Shown here one piece after another: positions 1-11,200 of a stretch of 29,359 nt of DNA. The stretch comes from Larix sibirica (taxonomy: Eukaryota > Streptophyta > Pinopsida > Pinales > Pinaceae), in assembly GCA_004151065.3 (NCBI GenBank), contig NWUY0300109731.1:1-29359 (forward strand). The letters run 5' to 3'. Under the pieces are notes generated by a model that worked only from the letters and a program-made list of their open reading frames with translations, did no database searches and was not told the DNA's origin. The translations under genes were made by a program, and so were the position numbers. Position 1 is the stretch's first letter. Every line of letters starts with the position of its first letter.

Positions 1-660
1 AAGGTTGGTTACCTAAGTAAATTTCAAGAGAGATGGAGTCTTTACTCCCTAATCTTAGTCCAAGTGAGATAATTACTATAGAAACATGTAACTATTGCAA
101 GTTAATTAGTTCTAGTTCATTAGTGAGTAGCCATTGGGGCTGCAAGGCTGTGAAAAAATGATAAAAATAAAATAAAATGAGAAGCAGATACAAGTGTGCA
201 ATAGCACGGAGAAAACACTCACCGGTGTGCAGTGGTGCAATTATAACGCGAAGAGGTCATGCGGCCAATGAAAGACGAAGTGTGCAAGCAAAAGTCTGTT
301 AAACTACGTAGATAGCACGATTGTCGAAGGAATCTGCATGCAGACTGCGCGATCGGGGTGTCGAGATCCACACGACTATTGAAATAGAAATTACGGCCAA
401 GAGGTGGCCGAATTTTTGGAATGAAGGGTATGGATCTCTTCACTTGCAAAGGACAATATACCAGAAATTAGATACCTAACAATTAACAACCTAGTGAAGA
501 GAAAATAGAAAAAAATGAAGTGGAGTCACCATAAATATCGTTGCAGGAAATTATGCACAAAGGTGTGAAACCTCTCCCTTCATTCTGTATGGGAATAAAA
601 GTCATGCTAAACCATTACCTTTTCCCTTAATTCTTGGGGCCTTGAGTTTACTCTTCTTCC
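1..660. other. Left-edge spacer with a short GC-richer patch
   Basis: No convincing gene is visible. About 190-440 is richer in G+C than its surroundings. Read on the minus strand it holds a donor-like G|GTGAGT near 223 and, about 75 bases on, a pyrimidine-rich stretch ending in CAG near 149. The only open frame there (about 76 codons, minus strand) has no ATG start and matches no family I know. It could be the edge of a host gene lying outside the window, or chance. Confidence 0.3.
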
Positions 661-850
661 CTGCAAAATGATGATTTATTTGGTTATATCTCTTGATATG
701 TCTTCTAGTATTCTTCCTTTGTCCCTAACTAGGTTGTCCTTTAAACCAATTTCATCCTTTAGATTATCCACCTCTCTCTATTGTTCCTTAGAAAACTGCT
801 TCTCCTTCAGTCCTTTAACAATGACTTTGAACACTCTATTAGAATGCAAG
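660..850 (-). pseudogene. Antisense relic of a coiled-coil protein
   Basis: On the minus strand about 60 codons read through one TAG. They give a strongly charged, helix-like peptide rich in Lys, Glu, Asp, Leu and Ile, including EVDNLKDEIGLKDNLVRDKG, and end at TAA near 672. The alternating hydrophobic and charged pattern suggests a coiled coil. No start codon, catalytic motif or upstream exon is visible. The plus-strand frame over the same bases looks like its shadow. It may be a relic of a transposon-encoded or captured host coiled-coil gene. The family is not recognised. Confidence 0.3.
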
Positions 851-899
851 AAAAAATTGATGCACTATGATATCTGCGACAACAAAAGGGTTTCCTCAT

Positions 900-2100
900 T
901 ATGGTAAAAAAATCCAATAATTGTTGTTTCCTATCAAAGTGCTAATATGGAAACCAAAAATATAGATGAAAACCATTAAATTATTGAAGTCTCTTCTCAT
1001 GTCCCTTCATTCTACTTTCTCAAATGATCGTGATAAGGAGTGGCTTGTACCTCTATCTCTCTTTGTTTCTGAATGGATTCATGAAATTTTAATGTTTGCC
1101 TCTAGATGTGATCTCCCAAATTTTTATCACAGTTAGACACATGTTGGTCGTATGTTTCTCTACCCACTTGTGATTCACATAAACCACCACCCTCATATCT
1201 CATACCTACCACCCCACCATTGGAATAGTTGAAAGGTTTATTAAAAGGGATTTCCCCTTCTTTTTGTATAACAATTCTATTATCAACAAATGAACTATTG
1301 TTAAATCACTTAAGTACCATTTTGAATATGTCTTCCTTAGACTTTTAGGAATTACAAGTGAATTCCAATGTGGGTGTGTGAGTGCCCCCAACCATTTTTT
1401 CTTATCTATATATTATTTATTTTTCTTATATATGGTATTATCATTACTTTGTGTAGCATAAGTGTCCATTTCAATTACAAGGACACTACAATGGTCAAAT
1501 AGTTGATATTTTCTCTTATCCCTTATCTTTGCATCACACTTCCCACCTTCCTCCTTATCAATTTGATACCACGTGCACCCTAGATATTAGATTTCATGGT
1601 TTTCATTATAGTGACTTAAATTTAATATTTAGACTTAGGAAAAGTGAAAAACACATTAATATGTACCATCCTCTAGTGGGTCATTGGCCTTGGCCTTAGG
1701 CCCCCACTAGGGATATTTAACATGTTTACACATCTTGCATCATAGGTCTACACATATTCCACATGCCTTAACACCCATGCCAAATTGCACATATCACACA
1801 ATATTTCATATGGTATGTACAATATAGGGATCAAAATGGGTATTACAATGTAGAATGATCTAAGACATAGCGTAATGTCCTAGAATAATACATTTTATTA
1901 ACGTATGAAAAATGCATGAAATCTATGTAGATAGATGCATAAGGACTTGTGCATAATTTTGTATAAAAAATAAGTACAATAGTTCATTCCTTGTTGGCAA
2001 CATGCCTCTAATATAGTTAGTGCATATTTCTAATATTCTAGAAGTACAAATGCGTGGACAAAAATCTACCTGTAAATATTCTACACAAAAATATATGGGC
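900..2100. other. A+T-rich spacer, no genes seen
   Basis: Reading frames are short and unrelated on both strands. A CACGTG hexamer lies at 1570-1575 and a TTCTAGAA palindrome at 2036-2043; neither is tied to a visible gene. No terminal repeats or target duplications were recognised. Confidence 0.5.
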
Positions 2101-2110
2101 ATGAGAAGTA

Positions 2111-2133
2111 TTCTAGAAGATTCTAGAAAATTC
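2111..2133. promoter_or_regulatory. Five-unit heat-shock-element-like block
   Basis: The sequence reads TTC-TA-GAA-GA-TTC-TA-GAA-AA-TTC: five alternating TTC/GAA triplets each separated by two bases. This is the canonical arrangement of nGAAn units bound by trimeric heat shock factors. An isolated TTCTAGAA lies 75 bases upstream (2036-2043). No TATA box and ORF follow on either strand, so a promoter role is unproven. The block could be a relic of a heat-responsive LTR or a chance A+T-rich palindrome. Confidence 0.4.
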
Positions 2134-2993
2134 TTTGTCCACTAAACTCTAGTGTTATGAGCATATGGAGGATGGTGGGTGTCAAAGCATGATTTATGTG
2201 TGTCGACATGTGTGTTGTGAGTGTTTTTTAGTTTCAAGAACGTGGTTTGGATATGAGAAGTGTATTGGACATGTGTTGTTCAATTTTCCATGATAAGAAG
2301 TTCCAAGGACATGATGCATGGTCTTTTCATATTGTCACTGTTTAGGTGCAATGTCTTATTGTTTCTTGACTGTTTACATAAGTATGTCATAGCGTTAGCA
2401 TTTTTTTGAGTTTTGGAATGGATTTAAGTGTTTCAATTTTTGCAGTGTGCACTTATGGGTTGTGCAAAAGTTTGTGTTTGCATAAAAGTTGTTTTTCACA
2501 CTAAAGCTTGTCATCTTTAAGTCTAGTTGTGTTTTAGAAACTGCACCAATTTATCTATGCATGCTATCTCACATCAATTATACAAGACAAAAAAACAACC
2601 AAGCTAGAGCAACACCAAAGTCACATGGATACCATGTTAACCAATAAGGACTTCATAAGATAACCAAACAAATAGCCAAAAAAACCTCTCTAAAGGGGAT
2701 TAGTAAATATCCTATCCCAAGAACAATTGATATGTTTTAAATGACAATCAGACTTATTGATTTGACAAGCTATGATACTTGATGTAGAAAGTCCTATCTA
2801 GTAAGAACCACTAGTTTCACATTTAAAAACAAAAACACAAGTATTTTTATCATTTGAAGACAAGAAAGGTATATATATATAAAAGAGAAGAATGAAGGAT
2901 GGTGGTCAAGTAAATTGATAAGGCACAACAAACAAAACACAAATAGATAAATCTAGCATTCCTTTAAATATAAATGTTTTAATATCATTAACA
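2134..2993. other. Spacer, no genes seen
   Basis: Both strands are mostly stops, with no ORF of note. 2160-2560 is G+T-rich on the plus strand and 2570-2990 is A-rich. A short TATATATATA run sits near 2871-2880. No element termini were recognised. Confidence 0.5.
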
Positions 2994-3156
2994 ACAAATA
3001 TAAATATTTCACTTGTTAATTAGTTTAAGTGGAACTTAATCAAACAAACTCAAAGTATTTAAATATCAAAACAAATATAAATAGTTTATTATTATCAACA
3101 AATTATGACTATCAGTTTAAGTATAAATTAATCCAACAAACTCAAAGTATTTAAAA
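2994..3156. repeat. Diverged direct duplication of about 80-90 bp
   Basis: Two related segments lie next to each other: about 2994-3064 and about 3071-3156. Both begin ACAAATATAAAT and end in AACAAACTCAAAGTATTTAAA. The offset is 77 bases at the start and 92 at the end, so the second copy carries about 15 extra bases. It is non-coding. Confidence 0.6.
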
Positions 3157-3160
3157 CTTT

Positions 3161-3267
3161 GAACTTTAAAAAAAATCAAACCAAAGTCTTTAAAGTGAAC
3201 ATTAAAAAAATTAAACCAAAGTCTTTAAAGTGAACATTAAAAAAAATCAAACCAAAGTCTTTAAAGT
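3161..3267. repeat. 35-36 bp tandem repeat, about three copies
   Basis: The unit TCAAACCAAAGTCTTTAAAG, followed by TGAACATTAAAAAAA, starts at 3176, 3211 and 3247; the last copy is cut short. A related GAACTTTAAAAAAAA at 3161 looks like the tail of an earlier copy. It is a simple A+T-rich minisatellite. Confidence 0.75.
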
Positions 3268-4034
3268 TGCTAGAATAACTCCACTAGTATCATCAAGTCG
3301 TGGAATTACTTACTCCTTAACTCTTTCAATAAAAATATTATACCAAGATTAAAAACATTATTCAAATTTTAACAAGATCAAAGTGGAAGAAAGGAGAAGA
3401 TGCATTGACACCATTTAATGAGCCTAACCATTGATACAATTGTAAAACACATAACTTGTTATCAAAATATACAAAATCAAGTTATTTCTTTGTAAACACT
3501 ACTTTGATAGGATTCTCAAACACAAATGTAAATAATTCAACCTGAACCATCAGCATTGGTTACTAGTACTAAACCTTTTAAGTGTTGACAAGTGTAATGA
3601 GAGAATTCCTCTTAGAGTAGAAAAAACGGTGAAAATGAATAACATTGCATCCTTTTAAACCAAGGTGAGAATCTATGTGAAGAATGAAGATTATTAAAAA
3701 TTTCAAACCTCTATTACAATAATCCAATTAACATATAATGTGGTGAACAAGATACCATCTACACTTTTCCACACTAAATATTTTAGAATTAAAAATTGTA
3801 TGGACATTAATACTAACATGAGACTTCTCCTTGAATTACAAGTGGAAGAATATAGTATTTAACAAGAAAATATTGAAATTTTCCTAATTTTCATATACCA
3901 TACTCTTTGGATCAATATATTGAAAAATAAATTGAAGTTTAATTTTTATGTCTTCATTTCTTGAATATAAATAGAATTTTAATTTTTTCGAAGTTTTGTT
4001 AATTTTTAAATGAAAAAATGGTTAAGTAGATAAC
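3268..4034. other. A+T-rich spacer, no genes seen
   Basis: No frame of useful length and no recognisable motif appears on either strand. Composition is very A+T-rich throughout. Confidence 0.5.
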
Positions 4035-4375
4035 TAAAAATGTGTGGGGGAGTCCTAATGGACTCATAACGAAAGATAAAAATGACATTTTCATGGGAAT
4101 AGGTAACGTGTTAGATAGTCCAGCAGAGTTATACGCTTTGCTCATGGGTTTAGAAATTGTTCTCAGTTGAAGGATCTAAAAAATTATGATTCTTGGAGAC
4201 TTGCTTCTTGTCATCCAGCAAGTAAGGAAAAAGGTAATAAAAGGGGCTTGATTCTCTCTAAAATCTTTGATCGAATAAATTGGTGCTTTGTTTTCATTAA
4301 AGAAGTCACCCCCCTCCACACTTGATGGCCGATTTGCTTGTGAACAAGGCTATAAAATTAGATATAAGGATCTTG
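4035..4375 (+). pseudogene. RNase H (RVT_3-like) relic of a retroelement
   Basis: A decayed plus-strand frame keeps recognisable RNase H pieces in order. These are a glycine-rich entry (WGSPNGLITKD), then SPAELYALLMGLEI matching the family's A-E-L-x-A-L helix with its catalytic Glu, then MILGDLLLVIQQV matching the G-D-S/x-hydrophobic block with its catalytic Asp. After a frame change MADLLVNKAIKLD matches the terminal A-D-x-L-(S/V)-K block. Several stops and at least one frameshift break it. In plants this domain order is typical of the 3' end of L1-type ORF2. The upstream RT was not found, so this is probably the stump of a 5'-truncated LINE. Alternatives are an RNase H-like domain from another retroelement or a stray host copy. 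Confidence 0.55.
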
Positions 4376-5613
4376 GTTCAAAATGGGGTCCGACCTCACC
4401 ATCGATGGCTCCACTAGGAGTTATTAAGAATGAATTGTAGGTGTCAAATCTCAAACTTAATGTCAATGATCACAACAAGCAATGGTATGGAGGCCAACTA
4501 CCGGTACAACCATTGTAATGGAGCGTACTCAGGATTTATGGAAAGCAAAGGAGCATAACACTCCCTCGTGTTTTTGGATCCCTCCTTTTCTTTCTTCACC
4601 CGCCAACTACTAGTTCACATATGGCATTTCTGGAAATTATTTTAGTGTGGGTGGGATATCTATGGTGGGAAACCCAATGCGGTGGCCAAATCTAGAATGT
4701 TGGTAGACTAGAACGTGGAAGCCTTGGTAAGTAGTGGAGCTTCTTCAATCGCCTAGTCTACACATTGATGTAAGGAAAAGAACCTCTAGATTTTTCCTTT
4801 TGGTAGTAAGTGTAGCAAGGTTGTGGGTATATGGGTGAATGGGAAGGTCAAAATATTTGTCACTACTATGAAGTGTTGTGGTCTATGGTTTGTGTTTGGT
4901 GTAGATATTATGTGTTGGGATGAAGGCCCCCCACTCTCTTAGACCCTTTCTATGATAGCTAGCCCCTCAAATTGGGGTTCAGCAAGGGAATATGTGTTGG
5001 GTGAAGTGTGGAATATGAAAATAATGATGTGCCTCCTAATTTCTCAGATGAACGATCTGAAATGGTCCATTGATTCTATAAATAATCAAATATCCCAACA
5101 GATTGACAAGCATCAAGCACTAGAGAGTCGAGTCCCATAGCAAGGAGAAAAAATAAACAAGTTATTGAGTGACTCAGAAATGCATTCAAATATTATTCGG
5201 ATTTTTTCTTAGGGGGTTCAATCTCGTAAGGCACACTCAACGCGTTTGAAGTTAATGGAAGGTGTTATTGTGCAACAACCAATTAGAGCAACCATAAAAT
5301 CACCTTGAACTTATGCACCTGGAATTGAATAAAGTAGACGGAGGATGGTCATAGTGGTCACGTCTTTACCTAAAGTTATGTTGTCATGATGTTTTTCACT
5401 TGTGTTTTTTTGGGGGCAATTTGTTTGGCTTTGTAGATATAGGTGTTATGTAAAACTATTAAGATTAGTATTTTGGATGTATATAGAGGGGAAATGTTGG
5501 GAAGAAATAACTTTATGGTTGAATCCTCTTAGCATTTTAATACAAAAAGCATATTCATTCTGGTTATAAAAAGGTAGATAACTAAAATAATTAATAACTT
5601 CTTCTACTATACA
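4376..5613. other. Spacer with unassigned coding-like scraps
   Basis: Composition is less A+T-biased than the left end. A 62-codon plus-strand frame (4952-5140) ends in a glutamine- and isoleucine-rich stretch (NNQISQQIDKHQALESR) that could be part of a coiled coil. No start context, domain or flanking frame supports a gene. The sequence may be downstream remains of the element that left the RNase H relic at 4035-4375. Confidence 0.3.
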
Positions 5614-5736
5614 CAATGTTAATCATTTATTCGATTATGTTGCTAACTAATACTATTAATCATTTATTCGACTATGTTTCTAAGTGACAATGTTAATAGT
5701 TTATTCTACTATGTTGTTAAGTAACAATGTTTAAAT
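5614..5736. repeat. 37-bp tandem array, left part
   Basis: Units begin at 5614, 5651, 5688 and 5725 with an exact 37-base step. The core is close to CAATGTTAATCATTTATTCG-A-CTATGTT, with point differences between copies. The fourth unit is interrupted after 12 bases by LINE-A and seems to resume on the far side of it (12854 to about 12890), so the array existed before the LINE inserted. Confidence 0.75.
5719..5736 (+). repeat. LINE-A target-site duplication, 5' copy
   Basis: GTAACAATGTTTAAAT at 5721-5736 matches GTAACGATGTTTAAAT at 12851-12866 with one transition. The AA at 5719-5720 may also belong but cannot be told from the A tail at the other end. A length of 16-18 bp with an A-rich 5' edge after TT fits L1-type target-primed reverse transcription. 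Confidence 0.9.
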
Positions 5737-6416
5737 TGAGGAATTTTGAATTTTGGGCAGGGTGGAGCGAAGTGGAGCGGAGCTGGGCATTAGGGTCTTA
5801 ATGGTTTTCTAGGGTTTCCATGGATTTGGTGACTGGTTTCTGGTTTGTTGGGCGGCGGCTGGTTCTATTAACCTCCATGTTTTCAGGTGTCGGTCCAAAC
5901 GATTCAGGGTGTACTATTTGGGTCTGTTGCGGTCTGTTTATGTCGTGAGCGGCATCCTTTTTAAACAATATTTCTGGGGGGACTGACCACACATTGCTCC
6001 CGTGAATAATCATTTGACCCTATTGCTGGCAGGGGTGGAGTGATTTGTCAGGACACATATTGAGTTGTCTGGTGTGGTTTTTTTTGTGGTTTCCAGACCA
6101 TTTTTCTGGGTGAGGTTTCCGGTGATAGCCTTACCTTATTTGTGGTTGTTTTCTTCTGGGCTCATGGTTCCGTCTTGATATTTTGGAAAGCTTCGCTTTC
6201 TGGAACTAAAACTCGTCCGGCTATTCTTCGGGAGTGGTCTCGGGTGTCGGCCACATTTTTTGGACTAGGGGCTACATGTGAGCCTTTGGTGGCCTTGTAA
6301 ACCCTTGTTGGTCCCTATTCTTTTCTGGTCGGTAGTGGGTGTTTCCATTTTTGGGGGTTCGTTGGGCGGGTTTCTGTTGGTTGTTAGGAAGCGGTATTTG
6401 ACCTATCTTTTTTTCC
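5737..6416 (+). promoter_or_regulatory. LINE-A 5' UTR / presumed internal promoter region
   Basis: These 680 bases lie between the 5' target duplication and the first ORF1 ATG. They are G- and T-rich on the plus strand and lack a long frame. By analogy with L1 elements, which carry an internal promoter near their 5' end, transcription would start at about 5737. I see no TATA box at a useful distance, which is usual for such promoters. The minus-strand frame at 5798-6013 is a shadow. Confidence 0.5.
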
Positions 6417-8259
6417 ATGGGTGAACCCTCATCCGCCCCTCCCATTCTGGCCCCTCATTCTCTGATGGAAACCAATTTCTGGTATGAAGAAGCAGGGGTT
6501 ATGAAACCGGATTCGTTTTACCGGGAGCTCCTCAATGGGAAACGGGCCCATGTGGCAGGGGATAGACCTATTCCGCTGCGTGGTGGACATGCTGGATGTA
6601 AGGGATAGCTGCCTATTTCGGGGGTTTCAAACAAGCCTTCGGACTCTCTTCCTTCTGTTGACAGTGGACAGGTTTTGCCTCGTCGAGTGTTGGATAATCC
6701 AAAACAAGGTACTTCTTGGTCTTCCCGACGACTGTTGGAGAAGTGGGGTTGTCGCCCGGGTGAGGTTTGGCTCACGATGGGCCAGGATATTGGTTTGGAC
6801 GAGGTGGTTGATTTCAATATGATGGTTCTGGTGGGAAAGTTCTCTTACTATGCTATGAAGCGTAATGACATTGTGGCCTGGGTTACTCAGCATTGGAGTC
6901 CACTTGTGGGATATGCGCCGAGGGTTTTTGCTTTGGCTCGTGGCTGGTGTGGGTTCAAATTTGAAACGAAGGCACATTCTTCATGCATCCTTGAGAAGTT
7001 GTGGTTATATGGGGTGGGCAGTTTGATGTTGTAGCGTTGGCAGACGGATTTTGACCCTGAACGGGCCTCCATTCGTTTTCGGCACCTTTGGGTTCTCCTC
7101 CCGGGCCTCCCTTTGGCATTATGGAACCGTGGTGCTTTTGAAGCTATTGGTAACAGTCTGGGCCGCTTCCTTCATGTTGAGACAAATCATCTTCAAGGTT
7201 TTGATCGGCATATGGGGAGTCTCCTGGTTGAGGTTGACACTTCTTTGGGTTTGGTTGATGTGCTCCATATTGACTGGAGGGGACGCAAATTAGCACAGGT
7301 CATCGATTACTGGGGTATTCCGTTCCGGTGTTCGTACTGTAAAGAGGTCGGCCACTTATGGCAACAATGCAAGATGGGTTTGTCTTACAGGCGTCCTGTT
7401 GATATGGAACCGTTGTGGTCCTCGAATGATGGCAGTGATCAGGAACTGGATGTGCGTGGTGTTTTGGATGGCTTCTCCAACAGGTTACCCCCTCCCGGTG
7501 GTTAGGCGTCAGTTATGATGCGTAAGTTACATGCTAATGATCCCTCCTTTTTTCATTCCTTAAATGATATGGAAGTCTCATTCATAAATTCTCTTGAACT
7601 TAACAATAGTAACTATGTTTTTCGTCATGCATCCTCATTACCCTCAAATACCTCGGACTCTGATAATGTCGACCATGGACTTTCGGAACACTTGGATGTT
7701 TCGTTGGATGAGTCTGTCAGGCCTCTCACACCCCATTCTCCGGCCTCGACCATACTATTTTCATCCGACTCTGAGATTCCGGTGGTTAATCCGGTTTCTG
7801 CTGATGGTGGGGGGGGTGGATGAACTTGTTGTGGGCATGTCCTCCAATTCTCCTATCGTGCCCCCGACTCCTTCAAATGTCCTCCTGATCCCTTCCTACT
7901 GTGAGATGGTTAAAAAGGCCCCTATTCCAGTTTTTTACAAGAATTGTGCCATTGATAAGTCTTATGTTGGGTATGTTGATGTGGGGCTGTCGGGGCCTTC
8001 GGGTTTTAATTTTGATACTCCGTTGACCACCCCGATTGTTTCTGTTCCCACTTTATCCATGGGTGCGCTAAAAATTGACAAATGTGCCCGATCGGGTGGT
8101 CTGGATACTAATTTTTCTCCAATAAAGACACGAAGTGCACGTAAGAATAAGATTGTTAATCCTCCAGATGGTTTTACCTCATCTGTCTCAAATGTTCGTC
8201 TCATGTCTCCTAAAACCAGGGCTCTTAGAGGAATCAAAGCCCTTGCCAGGGGTCGTTAA
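6417..8259 (+). pseudogene. LINE-A ORF1 (DUF4283-like / CCHC nucleic-acid-binding protein), broken
   Basis: ORF1 encodes the nucleic-acid-binding protein that packages LINE RNA. One frame runs from ATG 6417 for about 468 codons through three TAG stops (6606, 7032, 7503). It then shifts at an eight-G run (7809-7816) into the frame ending at TAA 8257-8259, about 614 codons in all. The region about 6750-7300 resembles the DUF4283-type gag-like fold, including an LPGLPLALWNRGAFEAIG-like stretch. The CCHC knuckle CSYCKEVGHLWQQC is at 7329-7370 with all four zinc ligands. A Ser/Pro-rich linker follows, then a basic tail (SARKNK...RALRGIKALARGR). The first ATG is chosen because no earlier in-frame ATG was seen. 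All three stops fit C-to-T changes from Gln or Trp codons. The stop overlaps the ORF2 start by one base. Confidence 0.85.
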
Positions 8260-11200
8260 TGATTTTCTTCTCCCTAAATATCCGTGGGGTGGGGGGTCTA
8301 CCCAAACAATTGGCCCTCAAATGAGCTCTGCTTATTAACTATCCTGACCTGGTGTTCCTACAAGAAACTATGGTTTGCAGGGAGAAGGCCTGCTCTTTTT
8401 TCTGCAAAAATCGTCCTGATTGGCTAGTGTGTACTCTGGATGCAGTTGGACTCTCTGGTGGATTATTGGCCACCTAGAATCCAAAGGTCCTACAGTTAGA
8501 CCCATATATCACTTCATTGGGTATTTTACTATCTGGTACCTTTATTGGTTGTGAAAAGTCTGTCAATATTGTAAATTTTTATGGTCCATATTGTGATCGT
8601 GAGGCATTTTGGGATCTGGCTTGTTCAAGTCACTTACTGGACTTGGAAAACCTGATATTAGCTGGCGATCTTAATTTCTCCTGGGGTGCTGAGGAAATAT
8701 GGGGTCCCTCTGCCAAAATGGACCCACTGGGGGCCTATTTCCGCAATCTATTCAAAACTCATCATTTAGTGGATCTGATTTCTCGTCCGTTGATTCCTAC
8801 TTGGTCAAATGGTCGTAAGAATGGGGCCTGGATTGCTAAACACATTGATCATTTTTTGGTCTCCGAAACTCTGCTGGACTGTCTTCGGAATTTCCGCTCG
8901 TGGACACACCAGATACATATCAGTGATCATCTACCTATCCTCTTTCAGTTTGATTACTCGGTCTCTGTGCAGTCATACCCTTTCAAATTTAATTATGTTT
9001 GGCTGATGGATCCGGAATATAAGCTATTGGTTAGAAATCATTGGACGCTTGTTGATGTTGCTTCGGAGCATTCTGCTATGGATAAGTTGGCTGTGAAGCT
9101 TAAAACTTTAAAGGATCTTACAATTTCCTTGGAAAAGAGAAAGAAGGTTGAGTTACTCTCGGAGCTAATTCTTGTGGAAAAAGAGATTGGTGAATTATTA
9201 ATCCGTTCCTTTACAAATGATCTTCTTCCCAGTGAGCGTTCCAGACTTTCTATACTGGAGGAACGGAAGCTTAAAATCCTACTCATCCAGGAGGAGACTT
9301 GGCGATTGAAGAGTCGTGCTACCTGGATCAAAGTTGGTGACCTTAATACTAAATTCTTTCACAAATATGCTGACTCTCGTAGGATCAAGAATACTATTTG
9401 GGACTTAAATGATCATGCTGGTAGGCAGATTTCTAGTGAACCGGAGTTACATGTGGAGGTGATTCGTCATTTTCAGGATATTTTTTGTGACCCCAAAACT
9501 ACATCTTTGCCTGAGCAGTTTAAGATCATCAAGGAATTTCCTCGCATGTTCTCTAGTGAGGAAGGGGACAATATATTTGCGACTGTAACTCTTTAGGAAA
9601 TTGATAATACTCTAAGGGGTTTTGATAAGGACAAAAGTCCTGGACCTGATGGTTGGTCGGTGGAACTTTTTCGTGCTTTCTTTGACATTATGGGGGAGGA
9701 TCTGCTAGCTGTGGTTGAGGAATCACGGTTGTTGGGTCTGGTTTCAGGGGCACTCAACTCTACATATCTTGCTCTTATTCCTAAATCCTCACATCCAGAG
9801 AACTTCAACGAATTCAGACTTATCGCTCTATGTAATTTGGTCTACAAAATTATCTCCAAGATCATTGCTCGAAGGATCAAACCTAACCTGTCTAAATATA
9901 TCTCGGTTGAACAGTATGGTTTCTTGGAGGGTCGGCAGACTCTGGATGCTGTGGGGGTGGCACAGGACATTTTTCATAACATCAATCTTTGCCGCCGGAA
10001 TGCTTTGGTTCTTCAACTTGACTTGATGAAGGCTTATGATCATGTGGATTGGACCTTTCTTCGGTTGATTCTCATTCAGATTGGCTTACCTTGGCAGGTG
10101 ATGAAATGGATCATGGCATGTGTGAATTCAGTGAACTATGTTGTACTTATCAATGGTAAACCTTTTGAATTCTTTAAGGTCTCCAGAGGGCTTCAATAGG
10201 GGTTCCCTCTCTCACCCTTATTGTTTCTCCTTGTTATTGAGGGATTGAGTCTCTCCATCCATAAAGCTAGGCAGGATGGTCTCATTATGGGTATTAAGAT
10301 GGCTCAAGGTATCTCAGTTACCCACTCTCTCTTTGTGGATGATGTTATGTTATTTGGTTTGGGTCTTGTGGCGGAATGGTTGCAGTATAAGAAAATCCTT
10401 GACCTATTCTGCAATTTTTTTAGGATGTTGATCAACTTTCATAAGTCACGCTTCATGCATCTGGAGCTAGATAATGATGTTATACATGAGATTGCTTCGG
10501 TTCTCCCATTTGAATTCAAGATGCTGACTTGTGGCACTAAATATTTGGGATTCTTCATTAAGCCATCCAACTATCATATTTCGGATTGGTCTTGGTTGTT
10601 GCAGAGATTTGAAGTGAGGACCGGTCATTGGTGCTTGCGGTATTTATCCCTGGGTGGCAGACTTACACTGGCTAAGTCGATTCTACAGAACCTGGAGGTA
10701 TATTGGTTCTCTTTATGCAAAATCCCTAAATCCATTACTCAACGGTTGTGTAGGATGTTCTTCATTTTTTTATGGTCGGGAGGCGCTGAAAAAGAAAAAT
10801 ATCATCTGATTAACTGGTGCACTCTAGCATCCCCCTGGGAGCTGGGGGGATGGGATATAAAAAATTTGGAACTATTTATTGCGGCACTTCATGCAAAAAG
10901 TCTTTGGCTGGCTCTTTTTGTAGACTCAATCTGGTGTCTGATCATCCGAGCAAAATATTTAAAATCCTGTTCTGTGGTGGAATGGTTCTGCTAGGGTCAA
11001 CCGGTTTCAATTGGTGTTTCTAATATCTGGAATGGGTTGCTTGGTTCTTTCTCCATCATTTCTAATTAGCTCACATGGCTTCCTGGCAATGGTAGGGGGA
11101 TAAGATTGGGGATCGATCCTATATATGGGGGCTTGCCTGTATATCGTCTATCTCTGATACTCTTAACTGTTCTGCATGCTAAAGGTGTCTATACTCTCTC

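Noticed and set aside
1570-1575. CACGTG G-box hexamer
   Set aside because: A single palindromic hexamer with no promoter or gene nearby is expected by chance.
3161-3267. CRISPR-like array from evenly spaced repeats
   Set aside because: The repeats are directly tandem without unique spacers, and the window is plant nuclear DNA; it is a minisatellite.
4952-5140. 62-codon frame with a coiled-coil-like end
   Set aside because: No domain, no supporting neighbours and a length expected by chance; kept only as a note in the spacer entry.
6518-6977. Overlapping minus-strand and alternative plus-strand frames over LINE-A ORF1
   Set aside because: They are shadows: the conserved ORF1 frame with the DUF4283-like region and CCHC knuckle covers the same bases, and the others match no domain.
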